Assembly: GCA_964631235.1 (NCBI GenBank)
Contig: CAZVZX010000024.1
Location: forward strand, 1-64,000
DNA length: 64,000 nucleotides
Direction: 5' to 3'
Source of the DNA: JARKPK01 sp964631235
GTDB lineage: Bacteria > Planctomycetota > Planctomycetia > Pirellulales > Thermoguttaceae
The position numbers and the translations under genes are program-made. Each line of letters begins with the position of its first letter. Within the stretch, counting starts at the first letter, position 1. The notes below the pieces were generated by a model. It saw nothing but the letters and a program-made list of their open reading frames with translations. It was not told where the DNA came from and did not search any database. Of the stretch, positions 8,282 through 16,649 are shown one piece after another.

Positions 8282-9253
8282 ATGACCGGATCGAGCGTCG
8301 AGACTCGCCCGAGATCGCCTGCCGCCAAGGCCCTGGCGGCCGTGTGGTTCACCTGGGCAGTGTTGTTCGTCGCATTGGGGTTGTTGGCCGTCGTCCGGCG
8401 GTTGGCGGGCGGTTACACCGCGCCGCCGAGCTTGGCGGCCTTGGCGGGATGGTCGTTCTTCGTGGCCGGTTCGGCCGGGACGCTGCGGTGGCTTCTGTGG
8501 CGCACCGTCGCCGCCGCTTGGCCATCGGCCTGGTACTATGTGGTGATGGGCGCGATCAGCGCCGCACTGCTGCTTTGGAACGCCGCATTGACCATCGCCG
8601 GCGCACCGGTCGTCGGCCTCGTCATTCTCTGGGCCCTTGCGGCGGCCGAGGAAGGCATCGCGTGGCCCCTGCTTGCCCGGCGGCGCAGGCCGCGCGCGGC
8701 CGACGCCCCCGTTGAGCCGGCCGGCGCCGACTCTGATCGTCGCGGGCGAGGCGCGCCGCCGACCGATGCCGACCGTCGGGAGGACCCCCCCGACTGTTGT
8801 CGCCCTCGGAATGCGGTCGAGCCGCCGCAGGGCGATTGCCCTTCGCAACCGATCAGCGATTCGTCTGTCGGGGCCGGCTCGACCGCGGAGGACGGACTGG
8901 CGGACGCTGACGACGCCCCCTGGACCGGCTCGAACGCGGTTGTTCAGCAGCTCACCCGAATGAAACCGCCCGCAGGTCCCGAAATGGTCGTCGGCTGGCT
9001 GCGGTTGCCGCTGGAACCGGGGCAGCGGAGCGGAGTGTTGCACGCGGCCTTTTGTCCGCCGCTGGAGGGCCCTCCGATCATCGAATTCGAGCAAATCGAC
9101 GGACCGCCCGCACGAATCAAAGTGACACAAGCGTATGCGTATGGGGCGCGGTTCGAGGTGAAGTTGCCGCAGCCGATCGAAGAGGCCGGTTTTGTCGTGG
9201 TGCAGTTCTCGGCGGCAACGAGTCCGGACTCGCGGGATGCCGCGGCGCAGTAA
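8282..9253 (+). CDS. planctomycete membrane protein of unknown function
   Basis: 323 residues from the ATG at 8282, chosen because GGAGG lies 6 bases upstream; an earlier GTG at 8204 lacks such a site. Residues about 17-135 hold three or four hydrophobic segments (for example FTWAVLFVALGLLAVV and YYVVMGAISAALLLW). A polar, low-complexity linker follows (about 140-220). The C-terminal 100 residues look like a compact beta-rich domain (MVVGWLRLPLEPGQRSGVLHA and following) that could fold outside the membrane. I do not recognise a named family. It follows metK on the same strand and is convergent with the response regulator. Confidence 0.75.
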   Translation: MTGSSVETRPRSPAAKALAAVWFTWAVLFVALGLLAVVRRLAGGYTAPPSLAALAGWSFFVAGSAGTLRWLLWRTVAAAWPSAWYYVVMGAISAALLLWNAALTIAGAPVVGLVILWALAAAEEGIAWPLLARRRRPRAADAPVEPAGADSDRRGRGAPPTDADRREDPPDCCRPRNAVEPPQGDCPSQPISDSSVGAGSTAEDGLADADDAPWTGSNAVVQQLTRMKPPAGPEMVVGWLRLPLEPGQRSGVLHAAFCPPLEGPPIIEFEQIDGPPARIKVTQAYAYGARFEVKLPQPIEEAGFVVVQFSAATSPDSRDAAAQ

Positions 9254-9397
9254 TCCGCCGAAGGCCGTCATCGAACACTTGAGGCGAATCGGCATCGGCC
9301 GCGCGATGGCCTGCCGACGAACCGACAGCCGCCGAAACCGGCCGACGGTCCGCAAGCGGAACTATTCATTATGTCGGCGGTGCAATCGAGAAGCGTT

Positions 9398-9850
9398 TTA
9401 CGCCGTCGGCATCGCGGAAGGCGACATGCGCTGCCTCCGCGTTTCTTTCGGCTGAGCCTGGTCGAGCGTGCATCGGGTCAATTCGAGCAAGGCACGCGAG
9501 TCGAACGGCTTGCGAACGTAATAGGCACCGATGCCGGCATGGTGTCGGCGGATGATGTCGGGCCCCTGTTCGCGGCAAAGGAAGACCACCGGCAGCTTCG
9601 ACGCGCCGAGGTGCGTGCAAATCTGGTCGTAAAGGGCCGCGCCGCCCAGTTGGCCGAAGGCGACATCGGCAATCAGCATGTCGGGGGCGGTCGCTTGGGC
9701 CGAACTGAGAGCCGACTCGATGGTCGAACAACAGGAAAACGTGCAGTCGGCCTCATCAAGCAATTGGCTGAGCTGTTCGAGCACGGCCGTCTCCTGCTCG
9801 ATCACCAAGATATGCCGCCGATCGCCGCGCCACGAGTTCGTTGCCGCCAT
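9398..9850 (-). CDS. single-domain response regulator (receiver only)
   Basis: 150 residues forming one CheY-like receiver domain with no output domain. The phosphoacceptor is Asp62 (MLIADVAF) and the conserved lysine is Lys114 (VRKPFD). The acidic pocket residues are Glu18/Glu20 (LVIEQE) rather than the more usual aspartates, and the switch Thr/Ser position is Cys92 (VVFLCRE). These changes suggest altered phosphorylation or a pseudo-receiver role. The C-terminal tail is short and basic. No histidine kinase gene is next to it, so its partner must be elsewhere. Confidence 0.85.
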   Translation of the reverse strand: MAATNSWRGDRRHILVIEQETAVLEQLSQLLDEADCTFSCCSTIESALSSAQATAPDMLIADVAFGQLGGAALYDQICTHLGASKLPVVFLCREQGPDIIRRHHAGIGAYYVRKPFDSRALLELTRCTLDQAQPKETRRQRMSPSAMPTA

Positions 9851-10175
9851 GAGGTTCGCCTGTCCTCAGTGAGAGTCGTACCGCCGACCGATTGGCGTGG
9901 AATGCCCTTTCGGTCGGTGCGTTTGTTATCCCTGCCGAGCCCCAACGTCGTCAGTCATTCGCATTTTCGGCAAGGCAAACTCTTTGCGATGAGCAAACTT
10001 TTCCTCGACGATACGACCGTTCGCATCGCGGCATCCGCGCGCTCGGCCCGCCCGCCGGCCTTCCGTGACTATCGCGACTGGCGGTTTCGTGAAAACCGCA
10101 TCGGCACGACCAAAGAAACGGTGGTTACCACGTACACCCCGGCCTGCCGCGCGGTGTTACGCCTCGGCCGAAGCC
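9851..10175. other. intergenic region with a small hairpin
   Basis: 325 bases without a credible gene, between the response regulator start and the stop of the PQQ-type propeller gene. GCGGTTT (10081-10087) pairs with AAACCGC (10093-10099). This lies about 77 bases past the propeller stop in its reading direction and could help end its transcript. The promoter of the response regulator must also lie here. Confidence 0.4.
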
Positions 10176-11798
10176 TTACTTGCCCACGGCGTACAGGCTT
10201 TTCTGTGCGGCGATGAACAGGGTGCCGTTGGCCGCCGTGGCCGTGCAATACACGCCCGAGGGCATTCGAATCCGCTGGATCACCTCCAGTTGCTTGCCGT
10301 GGCGCAAGATCCAGAAGGTTTGCGAGCCGGTGCCGAGATAGACCTTGCCGTCGGCCACCAGCGGCGAAGCCCAAATCGGTTTGCCGCAGTGGTGAACCCA
10401 ATGGACCTGGCCCGTCTCGGCATCGAGGCAGTGCAGCTTGCCATCGAAGCCGGCGGCATACAGCAGCCCATCGGCAATGGCCACGGTCGAAACGCTGCCG
10501 GCGATCGTCTCGTAGCTCCACTTCAAGCCGGTGCGGGTGATGTTGCCCTGCCCGGCGGCATCGAGGCAGACCAACCAGCCGAGCTTCAGGTTGTGGAACA
10601 CCTCTTGAGTGATCGGCACATAGACGCGATCGTTGTGATAGACCGGCACGGCGGTAACGATGTACGACGTGGTATCGTGCTGATGGTCCATCGGCACATC
10701 GTCTTGCGTTTGCGCCAGCGGCTGCCCGTTGAACTGCCACAGATTCTTCAGCCGCGGGATTTCGCCGGCCGGCATCGAGCCTTCGGCCGCGGGCGGGGCC
10801 TCGGCGGGAATCAGGGCCGGATCGAGCGGGGCGAAGGCATACACCCGTCCGTTGCCCGCCCCAAGGCAAAGCTGCTTTTTGCCGCCCACTGTGCCCATCG
10901 CCGGCGAACTCCATTGCCCGTGAACAATGTCGGGCCCGATGCCGAAGTCGTCGCGGGCCAGCAGCTGGCCGTTCCGCTTGTCGAGCACGATCAACGTCGG
11001 TGCCGTCGGCGTGACCACGTACTTGTGCGTCCATTCGACGCCGTGGCTCGTGCAAACGTACATCAGATTCCCATCGATCAAGATCGCGCAGTTGGCCGCG
11101 TTGTGCGGCTCGACGCTGAGCCGCTCGGGCATGTCGAACCGCCAGAGGATGTCGGCGTCGTGCGGCCCCAACTCGACCGGCGGCTTGCCTTCGCCGGCGA
11201 ACAGGCGGGCTTCGTCGGTGAACGGCCCGTCGTTGCCGTTGGCCAGACCATCGATGTCAATGCACATCACCTCGGCGCGGTTGCTCACCAGATACGCTTT
11301 GCGGCCCTCGACGACCGGCGGCGACGAAATGCCGACGTAATGCCAATCGGCCCATTTGACCTTGGTGAACTTCGGCAGGTTGAGTTGCCAAAGATACTCG
11401 CCCGTCTTCTCGTCGAAGCACATCAACACGCCGCGATCGCCTTCGTACTTCGGGTCGCGGGGCTGCTCGTTGTTGGTGCCCACCAACACGCGCCCGCCGG
11501 CGACGATCGGCGTGCCATAGGCCTGTCCGCCCAGCCGAGCGGTCCAGCGCACGCCGCTGTCGGGCGGCAGTTCGATCTCGCCGGTTTCCATGTCGCGCTT
11601 GCCTGCCTGAAAGCCCTCGGGCAGGTTCTTCTCGGCCGAAACCATGTTCCGCGTCCACGGCGTGCCCCATTGCGGCTGATCGGCGGCCGACGACGTTCCG
11701 CATGCCGCAAGTGCCGCGACCCCGGCTGCCACGGCGATCAAGAAGTGCGTGCGACTAGCTGCCAAACCGAGCCCGCGAAACAACATCAATGCGTTCAT
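10176..11798 (-). CDS. exported PQQ-type beta-propeller protein
   Basis: 540 residues. A hydrophobic signal (about residues 17-38, ending near SSAADQPQWG) leads into repeated propeller blades. Blade sequences include GGRVLVGTNNEQPRD, MCFDEKTGEYLWQ, YAAGFDGKLHCLDAETGQVHW and SPLVADGKVYLGTGSQ, which carry the D-x-x-[TN]-G-x-x-x-W tryptophan-docking motif. Such PQQ-like proteins are numerous in planctomycetes and usually lack proof of cofactor binding. It could be a quinoprotein or only a scaffold. It is a single gene on its strand; 225 bases separate its start from the M28 peptidase stop. Confidence 0.85.
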   Translation of the reverse strand: MNALMLFRGLGLAASRTHFLIAVAAGVAALAACGTSSAADQPQWGTPWTRNMVSAEKNLPEGFQAGKRDMETGEIELPPDSGVRWTARLGGQAYGTPIVAGGRVLVGTNNEQPRDPKYEGDRGVLMCFDEKTGEYLWQLNLPKFTKVKWADWHYVGISSPPVVEGRKAYLVSNRAEVMCIDIDGLANGNDGPFTDEARLFAGEGKPPVELGPHDADILWRFDMPERLSVEPHNAANCAILIDGNLMYVCTSHGVEWTHKYVVTPTAPTLIVLDKRNGQLLARDDFGIGPDIVHGQWSSPAMGTVGGKKQLCLGAGNGRVYAFAPLDPALIPAEAPPAAEGSMPAGEIPRLKNLWQFNGQPLAQTQDDVPMDHQHDTTSYIVTAVPVYHNDRVYVPITQEVFHNLKLGWLVCLDAAGQGNITRTGLKWSYETIAGSVSTVAIADGLLYAAGFDGKLHCLDAETGQVHWVHHCGKPIWASPLVADGKVYLGTGSQTFWILRHGKQLEVIQRIRMPSGVYCTATAANGTLFIAAQKSLYAVGK

Positions 11799-12023
11799 CG
11801 ATCAACCTCAATTGTGTGCAGCGAGAAAACTCGATGGCGTCGGCCCATCGCGTTCGAACGGCAATCCGGATATCGGTATCGAAAAAGCGAGGACAAAACA
11901 GTATCGCGAACAATCGATTGGCGGAAATCGGTCTCTCACGTTCGGCGGGAAACGTCGTCGGTAGTCAAGAACGCGCGTGGTTGGAATCTGCTTCTGCGTT
12001 GCGGTCGCAAACGGCGATTGCCG

Positions 12024-13163
12024 CTACTTCGCCTCTTCCAGCCAGGTGCGCACCACCCATCCGACTTTCGCCAAGCTCAACGGCGAGCAATTTTCCGGCA
12101 CGTCGGCCTCGGTATGCCACGGGGGATAATCGAAATCGATGATGTCGATGCAGGAAATCTTGCCCAATTCGTGAAGCATCACATGATCGTCGCGGATTTC
12201 GTACTTCGGCCGGGCAATGAACTCGCGGACCTGCAACCGCTGGGCGATCGACCAAATGTGCTCGACCAGCGGACGGGTGTCTTTCCACCGTAGGCTATTG
12301 CGCTCTTGGTAGAGCGTCAGATCCTTGTCGCCGATCATATCGAGCAACACTCCCCATCGATAGCGATAGGGCGGCGGCGACTCGGCGTAGTCGCGGGCGA
12401 AGTATTCCGATCCCAAAAAGTAACGATCGCGTTCGGTGAAGATGAACTCCTCGGCGTCGATCATCAACAGGTCGATGCCGTACTTGGTTTTTAGCTTGGG
12501 GATGTCGTGGGCCAGCTCCATCAGCACGGCCACCCCGCTGGCGTTGTCGTTGGCGCCGACGAACCGGCCGCGCGGGTTCCGCCGGTCGAGCATCGGGTAG
12601 GGCAGCGTGTCGTAATGGGCGCAAAGCAGCACGCGATCGCGGCTCTCGGGATGCCAATGGACGATCATGTTGGCCATTTCCACCGGCTCTTTGGTTTGCG
12701 GGTGCGGCCCGCGAAACCGCTGATACACGACCTTGCCGCCCAGCTTGGTGAAATGCTCTTCGAGCAACTGTTGTTGCCGCCGCATTCCCTCCGAGCCGCT
12801 GGGCCGCGGCCCAATGTCGCAAAGCTGTTTGAGGTAGTCGTATGCCCGCGCGCCGTTAAAGGGAATTTCTTCCAGCTTGAAGTTCGACACCGGCGCGGCC
12901 GCAGCGCCGCCCATTGCGTCGAACAGCCCGTCATTGCGCCACCACCAACTGCCGATGACGATCGCCAGCCCCAAACCGGCCGCGGCCGTGATCGCGAGGC
13001 CAATCCATGAACTACCTACCTTCCGCGGCGGTGCGTCGGCGGGGGCGTTTTGACCGGTGGCCGTCGGCGACGGTTGGGCGGAGTGCGAATCCTTCGGGCC
13101 GCCGCGGAGTGCCGCCGTGCGTTGCTTTCGTGAAGGCATCTTGCCGGTTCCCAAGCTGTTCAT
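12024..13163 (-). CDS. membrane-anchored M28 family protein, glutaminyl-cyclase-like
   Basis: 379 residues: a polar N-terminus, one membrane anchor (about 52-72), then an M28 zinc-hydrolase domain facing the periplasm. Candidate metal ligands and catalytic residues are His183 (LCAHYDT), Asp206 (GANDNASG), Glu238/239 (IDAEEF) and the histidine of PPWHTEAD near residue 350. The ANDNASG segment and the late W-H-T-E-A-D motif are typical of glutaminyl-peptide cyclotransferases, so either cyclase or aminopeptidase activity is possible. The start at 13163 is the longest; an ATG at 13139 (MPSRKQRT) is an alternative. The small membrane protein gene ends only 6 bases upstream, so the two probably form an operon. 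Confidence 0.85.
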   Translation of the reverse strand: MNSLGTGKMPSRKQRTAALRGGPKDSHSAQPSPTATGQNAPADAPPRKVGSSWIGLAITAAAGLGLAIVIGSWWWRNDGLFDAMGGAAAAPVSNFKLEEIPFNGARAYDYLKQLCDIGPRPSGSEGMRRQQQLLEEHFTKLGGKVVYQRFRGPHPQTKEPVEMANMIVHWHPESRDRVLLCAHYDTLPYPMLDRRNPRGRFVGANDNASGVAVLMELAHDIPKLKTKYGIDLLMIDAEEFIFTERDRYFLGSEYFARDYAESPPPYRYRWGVLLDMIGDKDLTLYQERNSLRWKDTRPLVEHIWSIAQRLQVREFIARPKYEIRDDHVMLHELGKISCIDIIDFDYPPWHTEADVPENCSPLSLAKVGWVVRTWLEEAK

Positions 13164-13169
13164 TGCGCC

Positions 13170-13484
13170 CTACCAGTCGCTCCGACCGGCCAAGACCACG
13201 TTGGCCAGCGAACCGACGACGAAAAACACCAGCGCGATCAGGTTGTACAATCGTCCGCGGCCGCAGCCGCGCACATCGCCGTACATCGCAGCCGCCCCAA
13301 TAAGCATCCCCAAGAACACCCGCAGCAATTCGCGCGGCGGATCCCACAGGCAGCACGTAGCAAAGTATGCCGCGGCCGCGATCAACACGCTCCATCGCAG
13401 CGGGCCGAACGCCCGGCTCGCCCCGGTGGCGGCGACCGGCTCGGAGCCGTCGTGCCCATTCGAAACCGGGCCGGCCTCTTCCAT
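13170..13484 (-). CDS. small membrane protein
   Basis: 104 residues from the ATG at 13484, preferred over a longer frame because AGGTGG lies 9 bases upstream and the longer N-terminus is only basic low-complexity sequence. After a polar start (MEEAGPVSNGHDG) come three hydrophobic segments: WSVLIAAAAYFATCCLW, VFLGMLIGAAAMYG and LIALVFFVVGSLANVVL. No family is recognised. It sits 6 bases ahead of the M28 gene in the same direction, so it is probably cotranscribed with it and may help place it in the membrane. Confidence 0.65.
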   Translation of the reverse strand: MEEAGPVSNGHDGSEPVAATGASRAFGPLRWSVLIAAAAYFATCCLWDPPRELLRVFLGMLIGAAAMYGDVRGCGRGRLYNLIALVFFVVGSLANVVLAGRSDW

Positions 13485-13683
13485 TGCTCTAACCACCTGC
13501 CAGTATTCGATGCAACTCGACGGAGCACGCACTGCCGCGCCGACGGTGCCTCCGGCCGTTCGAACTCGACCGGAACGCCGGCTCAATCGTCCCGCCCAAT
13601 TGCGCAACCGGCCGCCGGCGGAACGAAGCGGCGGCTTGCGCGCGGTCCCCGCTGGAACCGCATTCCGTTGTTCGCAGTATGAT

Positions 13684-14652
13684 CTAGTTCTTTTCCACCA
13701 ACCAGATGTTGCGGAACCGCACCGGGTTGCCGTGGTTTTGGAGGAAGATCGGCCCGGTTTCCGGCCCATCGCTCACCGGCGCGGCGGTGGTGGCCTTGGG
13801 CACCTCGACGTTGTCGTGGATCAAGATGCCGTTGTGCCGGACGGTGATTCGGGCGTTGCTCGCCTTTTGGCCGTTCTTCCACTGCGCGGCCGTGAAGTCG
13901 ATGTCGTAGGTTTGCCACGAAAGCGGCGGCAGACAGGCGTTGACCAGCGGCTTGGCTACCCCATAAATGCCTCCGCACTCGTTGTTCTCGCCCTTGAGTC
14001 CGAACGAGTCGAGAACCTGGATTTCGTAGCGGCCTTGGCAATACACGCCGCTGTTGCCCCGGCCTTGTCCGCGGGCGGTGGGCATAAACGGCGTGCGGAA
14101 CTCGAGATGCAGATGGAAGCTGCCGAACTTGCGTTTGCTGGTGGCGCCTTCCATCAGCAGACCGTCGTCGGTCATGCGGCCGCCTTGGAAGGCATCGGCC
14201 GATGTGCCGTCGAAGAGCACGACGGCGCCGGTCGGCGGCTTGGCACCGAGGGTCGGGCTGGCCCGTTCCACCTTCTTGAACACAATCGTTTCGCTGCCCG
14301 CAATGACCTTGATCACGCCGTCGGCCACTCGGCCCGTGATGTCGCCCGAGACGAACTCGGCGGCGCCGTCCTTCATCTCTCCGGGGATGCGCTGCGGCTC
14401 GGACTTATCCCAGCCGTCGCCGGGCAGCCCGCCGGTGTAGTGAACCGCTTCGAACTTTCCGTTGCCCAGGGCGATGATTTGCACGCCGTGTTTGACCGGC
14501 ACACCGTCTTCCGGGATGACCGCCTGATACTCGCCCTGAATTTGGAACTCGGGGCCGGCCTTGGCCGGGTCGGTAATCGCCGGCGGTTTTTCGCCCGCCG
14601 CACACGAGGCCGCCGCCAGCAACAAACACGCGAAACCAACGCTGCGTTTCAT
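13684..14652 (-). CDS. secreted DUF1080 (3-keto-disaccharide hydrolase-like) protein
   Basis: 322 residues from the ATG at 14652, which gives a clean signal peptide (MKRSVGFACLLLAAASCAAG) after an AAGGAAG site. Residues about 30-145 form the N-terminal module often joined to DUF1080 in planctomycetes (GEYQAVIPEDGVPVKHGVQI). Residues about 150-320 are DUF1080, a concanavalin-like fold: LFDGTSADAFQGG, FHLHLEFRTPFMP, GRGNSGVYCQGRYEIQVLDSF (NSGVY and EIQVLDS are the hallmarks) and IFLQNHGNPVRFRNIWL. Related enzymes cleave 3-keto sugars, so a role in periplasmic sugar breakdown is likely. It stands alone on the minus strand. Confidence 0.92.
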   Translation of the reverse strand: MKRSVGFACLLLAAASCAAGEKPPAITDPAKAGPEFQIQGEYQAVIPEDGVPVKHGVQIIALGNGKFEAVHYTGGLPGDGWDKSEPQRIPGEMKDGAAEFVSGDITGRVADGVIKVIAGSETIVFKKVERASPTLGAKPPTGAVVLFDGTSADAFQGGRMTDDGLLMEGATSKRKFGSFHLHLEFRTPFMPTARGQGRGNSGVYCQGRYEIQVLDSFGLKGENNECGGIYGVAKPLVNACLPPLSWQTYDIDFTAAQWKNGQKASNARITVRHNGILIHDNVEVPKATTAAPVSDGPETGPIFLQNHGNPVRFRNIWLVEKN

Positions 14653-15645
14653 GAGGGTCTTCCTTCGCTGCAAGGCACCAACGGAAAGGATCTGGGGAGG
14701 GGAACGATCGATGCAAACCGAAACGCGGTTGCGGCAGAACAGGCGCTTCGCTCGCGACCGCAAGCCCGCGAAAATCGAACGGACTGCGACTCGAGCCGCC
14801 GCACTCACATCGACGGACGCTGCCGCCGCCGTCGGTCGAGGCACCCGGTCTATTGTCGTCCGCGCCGGGGCCTTCGGCAAGAGAATCGTTCCGATTTCCC
14901 CATTTCATTCGGGACGGAACGAATCGAATGCGCCCGATTGCCCCTGCGAGCGGATTGCTGCGGTCGAGCGGCTCGGCAACGTGCTTCTGATCGGCGGCGT
15001 GAGAGGACCGCTGAGCAGGCCGCGCAGCGGCAGGGCGTGCCCGAAGATGCCGTGCCCGCAAACAAGACAAGAAAGAATCCACGTCCGGCCCGACGACAAA
15101 GGACCGCGGGCCATCCACTGACCGCGCCTTGTCCTTTTGACTTGCGGCCCCACCGCGGGTGACACTGCCGGGGTTTGATGGGCTTGTCGTTCGAGCCGGA
15201 CGTGGTGACAACGCTCGCTTCACCCCTCGGCGGTCGGCCGAGGGCAATCAGTTCCTTTCCATCGAGAATGCAACGGCTTGTTGAGCAGCACGGGCGAAAG
15301 TGTCGCGTGTGCCGCCGGAGCCGCAACGGGGTTCGCCCCTCGTTGCCTGATCTCCGCAGGCCGAGCCGCGTCGGGGCGCTTCTGCCGCCGCGAGTCCGTG
15401 CAGCGAAGGCATCCGTCGCACAGAAGCGCCACGATGAGGTTCGGCCGATGGGAACAACAAGCTGCCGCGACGAATCGGAGAGAGATGGCCGCGTTGCCAA
15501 AGGCCGCGCCGCCAGTTGCCCCGTTGCCCTGAATAGTTCCACACAAATACGGAAGCGGCCGCGGCCGCAATGACGCGGCCGATTGCATGCGATCGCCGTT
15601 TGAACCGCTTTTCGTCTTTCGCGGTTTTATTTAGAACGGTTCGGG
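14653..15645. other. intergenic region of about 1 kb
   Basis: No convincing gene. Short frames at 15175-15573 (+) and 15220-15588 (-) oppose each other and match no family I know. The right end holds a copy of the dispersed repeat (15534-15632). The left end should hold the promoter of the DUF1080 gene. Confidence 0.4.
15534..15632 (-). repeat. dispersed ~100-bp repeat, copy 1
   Basis: Read on the minus strand it has the blocks ACCGCGAAAGACGAAAAGCG, GTTCAAACGG, then GGCCGCTTCCGTATTTGTGT and GGAACT. It begins 14 bases past the mraZ stop and points the same way as mraZ. The same blocks occur at 28493-28590, 28808-28910 and 60805-60906. Confidence 0.65.
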
Positions 15646-16119
15646 TCAGCGCGAGAGCGACTGGAAGAGTTTGCCGAACCGCGGCATTCGAGCGGCGAGA
15701 TAGCGTTTCCACGCCTCGGGCGACCAAAGCTCGACGCACACGGCCGCCCCGACCACCAGCAGTTCCGAGTTCGGCTCGACGCCGAGGAACTCGCGAAAGC
15801 CCTCGGGGATGATCAACCGGCCGCGCTGGGCCAACCGCACGCTGCGGTGGCGCGTGGAAAGCAGCCGGCCGAGGGTTTGAACCTGGGCAAGTCGGCCTTC
15901 GAGCTTGCCGGCCAGAATCTTTTGGCGAATCAGCTCGACGTTGGCTTCGTGCCGCTGCTTCCAGGCCGAGGCCTCCCAAAGGCTCAGGCAGCCGGGACGC
16001 TCTTTCGCCAAGATGCACTCGCTTTCGGCCCACGGACCGATCAGCTCGGCAGGCAGAGAAATGCGATACCGCTCGTCGAGCGTTCGTGCAAACTCGCCCA
16101 GCAGCATCGGTGCGGTCAT
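15646..16119 (-). CDS. mraZ: MraZ family transcriptional regulator
   Basis: 157 residues with two SpoVT-AbrB-like halves. The first holds GEFARTLDERYRISLPAEL and the second RSVRLAQRGRLIIPEGFREF, both matching the conserved DxxGRxxIP-type core of MraZ. In other bacteria MraZ binds direct TGGG repeats ahead of the division and cell-wall (dcw) operon. Here no rsmH, ftsL, ftsI or mur gene follows: downstream is a dispersed repeat and then DUF1080. Planctomycetes lack FtsZ and most of the dcw cluster, so this may be a relic regulator with a new target. The first half has a degraded GR pair (YRISLP). Confidence 0.88.
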   Translation of the reverse strand: MTAPMLLGEFARTLDERYRISLPAELIGPWAESECILAKERPGCLSLWEASAWKQRHEANVELIRQKILAGKLEGRLAQVQTLGRLLSTRHRSVRLAQRGRLIIPEGFREFLGVEPNSELLVVGAAVCVELWSPEAWKRYLAARMPRFGKLFQSLSR

Positions 16120-16649
16120 GGCTGGCCCGTAACGTCGTTCGATCGAGCGCGGCCGATCGACCGCGCCCCTTACGTGCAGTGTAGCCCACCGATAGCCCGG
16201 CGAAAAGCGGCATAGTTCAAAAAAGGGACGATTGCCCCTGAAAATAGCTCGAAATACTCAGCAAATGGGCCGAAAGCCCACGGTTCCGATTGTATCGAGT
16301 GCGGCGACTTTGACAACGGGTTTGTCGCGGGAATCTTCGAGGAATCAAAGGAAAAGGCCACGGGTTGTACTGCGATGCAAATGCTAGCACGGCCGATTGG
16401 TGCTGCCGGTCCGCCGGGCGATCGGGTCGGCTTGCCAATGGGCGGCCTGGGATGGGGGAAAAAGTGTCGGTATCGGCGTAAGGTCTTCGTCGCCCATGAG
16501 AGAAAAGTGGCGACGGGCGGAGTGAAACACAGTAGTTCGGCGCCGACAAAGCAGCCGACAAAGCCATTGCCGCACCGATGGGGAACTGGCCGCGACAACT
16601 GCGCCGGCCGGCCGAACTGCGGTTGCCGAGACGGCCCGAATCGCCCAAC
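16120..16649. other. intergenic region upstream of mraZ
   Basis: 530 bases with no credible gene. It should hold the mraZ promoter. I looked for clusters of TGGG boxes like the MraZ operators of other bacteria and saw only isolated ones, none regularly spaced. Confidence 0.4.

Noticed and set aside
7130..9355. 741-residue minus-strand frame
   Set aside because: Antisense shadow of metK and the membrane protein gene.
10065..12293. 742-residue plus-strand frame
   Set aside because: Antisense shadow of the PQQ propeller gene and part of the M28 gene; no recognisable domain.
15175..15588. Possible small gene on either strand in the 1-kb gap
   Set aside because: Opposing frames of similar length, no family match, no ribosome binding site, and the end overlaps a dispersed repeat.
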